Positions 59,471 through 64,000 of a stretch of 64,000 nucleotides of DNA are shown here, one piece after another. Source of the stretch: Vineibacter terrae (lineage in GTDB: Bacteria > Pseudomonadota > Alphaproteobacteria > Reyranellales > Reyranellaceae); contig NZ_VDUZ01000031.1 of NCBI RefSeq assembly GCF_008039615.1, positions 46,916 through 110,915 on the forward strand, read 5' to 3'. Numbering within the stretch: the stretch's first letter is position 1; every line of letters begins with the position of its first letter. Both the position numbers and the translations under genes were made by a program. Below the pieces are notes generated by a model. That model worked only from the letters and a program-made list of their open reading frames with translations. It was not told the origin of the DNA and ran no database searches.

Positions 59471-60286
59471 ATGGCGGACAGGTTGAAGGATCGGGTGGCG
59501 ATCGTGGTCGGCGCCGGCTCGAGCGGGCCGGGCTGGGGCAACGGCAAGTGCACGGCGGTCACGTTCGCGCGCGAAGGCGCCAAGGTGTTCTGTGTCGACC
59601 GCAACCTCGCCGCGGCGCGCGAGACGGCGGACATCATCGCCAAGGAAGGCGGCACGGCGGTCGCCCATGGTGCCGATGTGACGTCCGACAGCCAGGTGGA
59701 GGCGATGGTGGAAGCCTGCCGCCAGCGCTGGGACCGCATCGACGTGCTCGACAACAATGTCGGCATCGGCTCGACGGGCGGTCCCGTGGAGCTGGCGGAG
59801 AAGGACTGGGATCTCACCTTCGACGTCAACGTGAAGAGCTTCTTCCTCACGCTCAAGCATGTGCTGCCCGTGATGGAGGCCCAGGGCCGCGGCGCGATCA
59901 TCAACGTCTCGTCGATCGCGTCCATCCGCGTGCCCAAGGGCATCAGCTACGTCGCCTACAACGCCAGCAAGGGCGCGGTGAATGCGCTCACCCAGGCGGT
60001 GGCCTCGCAGTACGCTGACAAGGGCATCCGCTGCAACGCCATCCTGCCCGGCCTGATGCATACGCCGATGATCGATTTCCTGGCGGAGCAGTACGCCAAG
60101 AACGAGCGCGACCATAACGCCGCCTACGACAAGATGATCGCCATCCGCAACAAGGCCTCGCCGACCGGCAAGATGGGCACCGGCTGGGACACGGCCAACG
60201 CCGCGCTGTTTCTCGCCAGCGACGACTCGGCCTATGTCAACGGCCACCTGCTGGTCGTCGACGGCGGCATCACCCTGCGGGCGTGA
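59471..60286 (+). CDS. SDR family oxidoreductase with expanded glycine motif
   Basis: This 271-residue protein has VVGAGSSGPGWGNGKCTA (about 12-29), a longer glycine-rich loop than the usual TGxxxGIG, NNVGIG at 95-100, Ser148 and the catalytic Tyr163/Lys167 (YNASK). The C-terminal LFLASDDSAYVNGHLLVVDGGITL is the usual end. It is NAD(P)-dependent; the substrate is unknown. It follows the MFS gene by 49 nt. Confidence 0.92.
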   Translation: MADRLKDRVAIVVGAGSSGPGWGNGKCTAVTFAREGAKVFCVDRNLAAARETADIIAKEGGTAVAHGADVTSDSQVEAMVEACRQRWDRIDVLDNNVGIGSTGGPVELAEKDWDLTFDVNVKSFFLTLKHVLPVMEAQGRGAIINVSSIASIRVPKGISYVAYNASKGAVNALTQAVASQYADKGIRCNAILPGLMHTPMIDFLAEQYAKNERDHNAAYDKMIAIRNKASPTGKMGTGWDTANAALFLASDDSAYVNGHLLVVDGGITLRA

Positions 60287-60417
60287 GCGCGGCCGCGGCG
60301 CCGGCTTTTTGCACGCGTGCGAGAAGCGGGCCCTCACCGCCGGCCAGGATGTCCGCATCGACTTGACCGGTCCGGCGTTCGGCATTCAAATGCCGACGCT
60401 CTGGACGGGGATGTCTC

Positions 60418-61098
60418 ATGCGGACGATCCTGGTCGCCGACGATCATCCGATATTTCGCGAGGCACTGGCGGGAACGCTGAAGGCGCTCGACGAGCGCGT
60501 CGACGTGCTCGAGAGCGGCTCGTTCGGCGAGGCGGTCGAGCAGATTGCCGCGGGCGCCGATATCGACCTGATCCTGCTCGACCTGCGGATGCCGGGCATG
60601 AGCGGCGTGAAGGGCGTGCGATCGCTGCGCGTCCGCTGCCCCGATGTCCCGGTGGCGGTGATCTCGGCCCTGGCCGACCGCTATGTCATGCGCGAATGCT
60701 TCGACGCCGGCGCCGTCGCCTACATCCCGAAGTCATTGTCGCGCGACGCCATCATTGCAGCCGTGCGCACCATCCTTGACGGCGGCAGCTACGCGCCGAC
60801 GGATGGAATGGACGCCGGCGACGCCGCGGGCGAGGAGGATCACGTGCTGGACGACGCGGTCCGCTGCCGTTTCGAGCTGCTGACCAACCAGCAGCGCAAG
60901 GTGCTGGAGCTGATGGCGGAAGGGCAGCTCAACAAGCAGATCGCCCATGTGATCGATGTGCAGATCACGACGGTGAAGGCGCATGTGTCGAGCCTGCTGC
61001 AGAAGCTGGGTGTGTCCAGCCGCACGCAGGCCGTCATCCTCTATCAGAAATACCGGCGCAGCCTTTCAGCGTCGAACGGACGCGACCAGCGCACGTAG
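60418..61098 (+). CDS. NarL/LuxR-type response regulator
   Basis: This 226-residue protein has a receiver domain (ILVADDHPIFREAL, phosphoacceptor Asp55 in LILLDLRMPGMSG, lysine in YIPKS) and a C-terminal LuxR helix-turn-helix (LTNQQRKVLELMAEGQLNKQIAHVIDVQITTVKAHVSSLLQKLGVSSRTQAVI). It should bind DNA when phosphorylated. It lies tail-to-tail with the hybrid histidine kinase gene and overlaps it by 33 nt, suggesting it is the cognate output. Confidence 0.93.
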   Translation: MRTILVADDHPIFREALAGTLKALDERVDVLESGSFGEAVEQIAAGADIDLILLDLRMPGMSGVKGVRSLRVRCPDVPVAVISALADRYVMRECFDAGAVAYIPKSLSRDAIIAAVRTILDGGSYAPTDGMDAGDAAGEEDHVLDDAVRCRFELLTNQQRKVLELMAEGQLNKQIAHVIDVQITTVKAHVSSLLQKLGVSSRTQAVILYQKYRRSLSASNGRDQRT

Positions 61099-62427
61099 TC
61101 GCGCCGGCTTGATCGGCTTGAGCAGCAGGCTGACGGCAGGCAGGAGCTGCGTCGCGGCATGAGCCTCCGGGCTGCGGTCGGCCGTGATGATCGCGGCCGG
61201 GATGTCCGCCCCCCAGCGCCGGCGGATGTCGGCGATCAGGGCTGTGCCGAGATCGCCGTCATCGAGATGGTAGTCGACCAGCAGGATGTCGGGCCGGTTG
61301 TCGGTCGGATGGGCCTGAAGCTCGGCCCGGCTGGCGACGGCGATCGTCCGGCACCGCCATGCCTCCAGCAGCCGCGTCATGGCATCCAGCACGGTGCGGT
61401 CGTTGTCGACCACCAGGACGCGGATGTTGTCGACGGCGCCGGCCGGCGCCGGCCGGGGACGCACCGACGCCGGGCCGCGCGCGGCCATGTCGGCGATCGG
61501 CACCAGCACGGAGAAGCACGAGCCACGCCCGGGCGTCGATGCCACCTTGACCTGGTAGCCGAGCAGGCGGCTGATACGCTTCACGATCGACAGGCCGAGG
61601 CCGTAGCCTTTCGGGGCTCCGCCCTGCGGTGGCTCCAGGCGGCGGAACTCCTCGAAGATCTCGTCGAGCTTCTCGGCGGGGATGCCGACGCCGGTATCGT
61701 GGACCTGCAGCTCGGCCATCGGGCCGCGCCGGCGCACGCCGAAGAGGACCCGTCCGGCCGCGGTGTAGCGGCAGGCATTGCTCAGGAAGTTCTGCAGCAG
61801 GCGGCGCAGCAGGTGCGGATCGCTCTGCACGGTGAGCGCGCAGGGCATGAGGGTGAACGCGAGCCCCTTGGGCGCCGTGATCGGCACCAGCTCCTCGCGC
61901 AGCGCCTCCATCAGCGGCGCCAGCCGGACCGGCTGGATCGTGGCGCTGACATGGCCCGAGTCGAGCTTCGACATTTCCAACAGCGTGTTCAGCAGATCCT
62001 CGACATTGCCCAGGGCATGATCGATCCGCGACAGGATGGTCTGGCTGTTGCCGGAGCGGGCCGTCTCCTGGAGGGCGGCGACGAGCAGCCGGGCGGCATT
62101 GAGCGGCTGCAGCAGGTCGTGGCTGGCATCGGCCAGGAACTTGGTCTTGCTGACGTTGGCGCGCTCCGCCTCGACCTTGGCGGCGCGCAGCTCCAGGTTC
62201 GATTGCTCGACCGCCTGCAGCGCATGCTCGAGCTCGCGCGTGCGCTCGCGGACCTTCTGGTCCAGCAGGATCGCGGTCTGGAAGAGCTGATAGGCGTTGC
62301 CCTGCATGTCGAGGCTGTGCTCGACCCGGCTCATGAGGGCACGGTTGATCTCCGTGAGCTTCGCGACGGTGCGCCGCAGCGTCTCCGCGTTCTGGTCAGC
62401 GATGGGCAGCTCCTGTTCTGCCGCCAT
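61066..62427 (-). CDS. Hybrid histidine kinase with C-terminal receiver (NahK-like, FIST-associated)
   Basis: This 453-residue soluble protein starts with a coiled-coil region (RTVAKLTEINRALMSRVEHSLDMQGNAYQLFQTAILLDQKVRERTRELE) of the kind found in FIST-linked kinases. It has no transmembrane or PAS domain. The H-box has His103 in DASHDLLQPLNAARLL. The ATPase has NFLSNACRYT, DTGVGIP and GYGLGLSIVKR. A receiver domain follows with an aspartate in LLVDYHLDDG and a lysine in LLKPIKP. It starts 3 nt after the FIST gene stop, so the two are coupled. It probably takes its signal from the FIST protein. Confidence 0.9.
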   Translation of the reverse strand: MAAEQELPIADQNAETLRRTVAKLTEINRALMSRVEHSLDMQGNAYQLFQTAILLDQKVRERTRELEHALQAVEQSNLELRAAKVEAERANVSKTKFLADASHDLLQPLNAARLLVAALQETARSGNSQTILSRIDHALGNVEDLLNTLLEMSKLDSGHVSATIQPVRLAPLMEALREELVPITAPKGLAFTLMPCALTVQSDPHLLRRLLQNFLSNACRYTAAGRVLFGVRRRGPMAELQVHDTGVGIPAEKLDEIFEEFRRLEPPQGGAPKGYGLGLSIVKRISRLLGYQVKVASTPGRGSCFSVLVPIADMAARGPASVRPRPAPAGAVDNIRVLVVDNDRTVLDAMTRLLEAWRCRTIAVASRAELQAHPTDNRPDILLVDYHLDDGDLGTALIADIRRRWGADIPAAIITADRSPEAHAATQLLPAVSLLLKPIKPARLRALVASVRR

Positions 62428-62430
62428 GGC

Positions 62431-63603
62431 TCATCCCGGCCCGAGGGCGATTCCCGTGAAGGTCTGGCTCATGTGCATCATGCCGAACTGCTCGCCGTAG
62501 GTATTGAAGCCGACGACATTGTTTTGCGCCATGATGCGCGAGACATCGCTCAGCATCTGGCGCTGCTCCATCTCGACATAGCGCAGGACGCAATCGAAGC
62601 CGATCACCGCCTCGATCCCGCCCAGCTCCTGCCGCAGGGCGTCGAACAGCGATACCAGGTTCGCCCTCAGATCGCCGCTCTCGGCCACGCTCAGCACGAT
62701 GCCTTCATCGATGGCGCAGAAGAAGTGCAGGCCATCATCGTCGACGCGCTGGATGGCGCGCACGTAGTGGCGGCCGCCCGCCTTGACGACCAGCGGGTAG
62801 GCCGCGAAGATCAGCGGCGTCAGCTCGGCGCGATCCAGGCCGATCAGGCGGGCGTACTCGTCGGCGGCCGGCTCGGCGTTGATCTCCATGACCAGGCGGC
62901 GCGACGGATCGGCACGCGTGATCACCATCTTCTGGTCGAGCGGCTTGAAGTGCTGTGTCTGGAAGACGCGGAACGCCAGGTCGGTCGAGACGAGCACCAG
63001 CAGCGAGGCGTTGGTGAGGACACGGCCATCGAGGAAGACGCTGGTTTCGCGGAAGGCAAGATTGTCGCCCGCCGAGCCGCCGATCAGCGGGATCTCGCCC
63101 AGGCCGTCGCGCAGCGCGCTGACGATGATCTCCTCGCGCATCGACAATCCGTCATTGATCAGCAGGGCGAACGTGTTGGGCGCGTGCAGGCGTCGACGAT
63201 ACGCATTGTGCTCAGCCGTCAGCGCCTGCGTCACCGCCGGCCCGTCGGTGATCTCGAAGCTCGAGGTCGGCTCGATCAACCTGACCGACGCAGCGAAGTG
63301 CGTTGCCGACAGGCTGAGGCCGGTGACCGTGCCCTGCCGGTAGCCGATCGGCGTGATCTCGCCGGCAGTGGTGCAGCCCAGGATCGGCACGCCCGGCGCG
63401 TGGCGGGCAATTTCCGCCAGCATGACCGGAACGTCGTATTGAGGCGAGCAGAACAGCAGGATCATCTCCATATGATCCTGGCTGATGGCATCGAGCAGCT
63501 CGGCGACGGCGTCTGCCGTTGCCGCCTGCATGCTCATGCCCCGGCGAATGCCACGCTCCCCGGCAAGCGCGCGCTTCGTCGTCGTGCGGCTGGGGTACGA
63601 CAT
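62431..63603 (-). CDS. FIST domain sensor protein (NosP-like)
   Basis: This 390-residue cytoplasmic protein has FIST_N (from about 25, MILLFCSPQYDVPVML, PILGCTTAGEITPIGYRQGTVTGLS) and FIST_C (about 220-380, including GRHYVRAIQRVDDDGLHFFCAIDEGIVLSVAESGDL). Related proteins called NosP bind haem and nitric oxide and control a co-transcribed kinase, NahK. Others may sense amino acids. Start 63603 has GGGAGGAC at good spacing; longer frames to 63999 are rejected. It is divergent from a class III alcohol dehydrogenase gene across 273 nt. Confidence 0.88.
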   Translation of the reverse strand: MSYPSRTTTKRALAGERGIRRGMSMQAATADAVAELLDAISQDHMEMILLFCSPQYDVPVMLAEIARHAPGVPILGCTTAGEITPIGYRQGTVTGLSLSATHFAASVRLIEPTSSFEITDGPAVTQALTAEHNAYRRRLHAPNTFALLINDGLSMREEIIVSALRDGLGEIPLIGGSAGDNLAFRETSVFLDGRVLTNASLLVLVSTDLAFRVFQTQHFKPLDQKMVITRADPSRRLVMEINAEPAADEYARLIGLDRAELTPLIFAAYPLVVKAGGRHYVRAIQRVDDDGLHFFCAIDEGIVLSVAESGDLRANLVSLFDALRQELGGIEAVIGFDCVLRYVEMEQRQMLSDVSRIMAQNNVVGFNTYGEQFGMMHMSQTFTGIALGPG

Positions 63604-63876
63604 TGCGGCGTCCTCCCTGAACTTTATCGCGATCGACCGGGACCGGCTACTGATCCAAGGATCAAGGATCCCGGGTTGGAAGGCCTGAACTTCGCCGACG
63701 CCCGGTGTTTCGATCCAAAGTCCAATTCCGCGGGACCGTGCTTTCTCGCTAGTCTTTTCGGCAGGCGCAGCACGGGTGTCAGCAGGCTGCATTGAGCGCC
63801 TGGCACGACCCGCAAGCAAGAGTTGATGCGCCTCGCCGCTACCAGCGTCGGACGACCATGGTCCGGAGGATCGCCG
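63604..63876. other. Divergent intergenic region between FIST and frmA-like genes
   Basis: These 273 bases must hold the promoters for both divergent genes. GATCCAAGGATCAAGGATCC-like direct repeats at about 63653-63672 may be a regulator site. No other feature is evident. Confidence 0.35.
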
Positions 63877-64000
63877 ATGAAAACCCGCGCCGCCCTTGCC
63901 GTTGCCGCCAAGCGACCGCTGGAAGTCGAGATGGTCGATCTCGAGGGGCCCCGGCAAGGCGAGGTGCTGGTCGAGATCAAGGCCACCGGCATCTGCCACA
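63877..64000 (+). CDS. frmA: Class III alcohol dehydrogenase / S-(hydroxymethyl)glutathione dehydrogenase, 5' part
   Basis: The gene runs off the right edge after 41 codons. The start MKTRAALAVAAKRPLEVEMV, then EVLVEIKATGICH, is the typical opening of glutathione-dependent formaldehyde dehydrogenase (FrmA/AdhC), with the first catalytic zinc ligand in ICH. Such enzymes also reduce S-nitrosoglutathione. GGAGGATC lies 6 nt before ATG 63877. The family is clear, but the exact subclass cannot be confirmed from the N-terminus. Confidence 0.75.
   Translation, partial: MKTRAALAVAAKRPLEVEMVDLEGPRQGEVLVEIKATGICH

Noticed and set aside
61159..63795. Plus-strand 878-codon open frame opposite the kinase and FIST genes
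   Set aside because: Antisense shadow with biased composition; the minus strand carries well-supported domains.

Overview
The window is GC-rich, gene-dense bacterial DNA. The gene families point to an alphaproteobacterium of the soil/freshwater type (Rhodospirillales, Reyranella-like or Hyphomicrobiales). They include class III CoA-transferases, amidase, Liv-type ABC transport, an IorA/IorB-type ferredoxin oxidoreductase, OmpA-type porins, TetR and ECF regulators and a FIST/histidine kinase pair. Short palindromic repeats (about 80-95 nt, core GTCATCCCGAGCG...) recur across the window. No rRNA, tRNA, CRISPR array or complete insertion sequence was seen. The taxonomic placement is inference.

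Layout. 0.3-5 kb: a GrdB-family selenoprotein whose UGA at 819-821 is read as selenocysteine, then a CaiB/BaiF CoA-transferase, an amidase and a decayed ABC ATPase. 5-13 kb: a GYD-domain protein, a TetR divergon with twin operators, a gamma carbonic anhydrase, an APH-family kinase, PPK2, a dienelactone hydrolase and an FAD oxidoreductase. 13-15 kb: hflKC. 15-18 kb: a permease remnant split by a palindromic element, an LLM oxidoreductase and two tiny overlapping genes. 18-23 kb: a Liv-type ABC transport operon that ends abruptly in truncated genes and a half palindrome. 24-26 kb: a DUF3987/TOPRIM protein with a palindromic element inside its reading frame. 26-31 kb: IorA/IorB-type oxidoreductase plus thioesterase. 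31-34 kb: an ECF sigma - ferritin-like - cytochrome c operon and a phosphoesterase. 34-38 kb: acyl-CoA/2-oxo acid metabolism. 38-44 kb: tandem OmpA genes, lipoproteins, an isomerase and a glutamine amidotransferase. 45-49 kb: a membrane Ser/Thr kinase with a coiled coil, an LppM-like lipoprotein, an exported intradiol dioxygenase and a 2-hydroxyacid dehydrogenase. 50-53.4 kb: a three-gene uracil catabolism (URC) operon. 53.6-60 kb: FAD oxidoreductase, acyl-CoA synthetase, two SDRs and an MFS exporter. 60-64 kb: a FIST sensor with hybrid kinase, a tail-to-tail NarL-type regulator and a divergent class III alcohol dehydrogenase that runs off the edge.

How it fits together. Much of the window is accessory catabolism of acyl-CoA, 2-oxo acid, pyrimidine and amide compounds, with paired transport and regulation. 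The strongest observations are four. First, the selenoprotein has a UxxC motif and a SECIS-like hairpin, and normal gene calling would split it. Second, the palindromic element behaves like a small mobile element: one copy has a 5-bp target duplication whose removal restores a conserved permease C-terminus, and another lies in frame inside a coding sequence. Third, URC1-URC4-UPRT form an operon. Fourth, a NosP/NahK-like sensor module shares an intergenic region with a probable S-nitrosoglutathione reductase gene.
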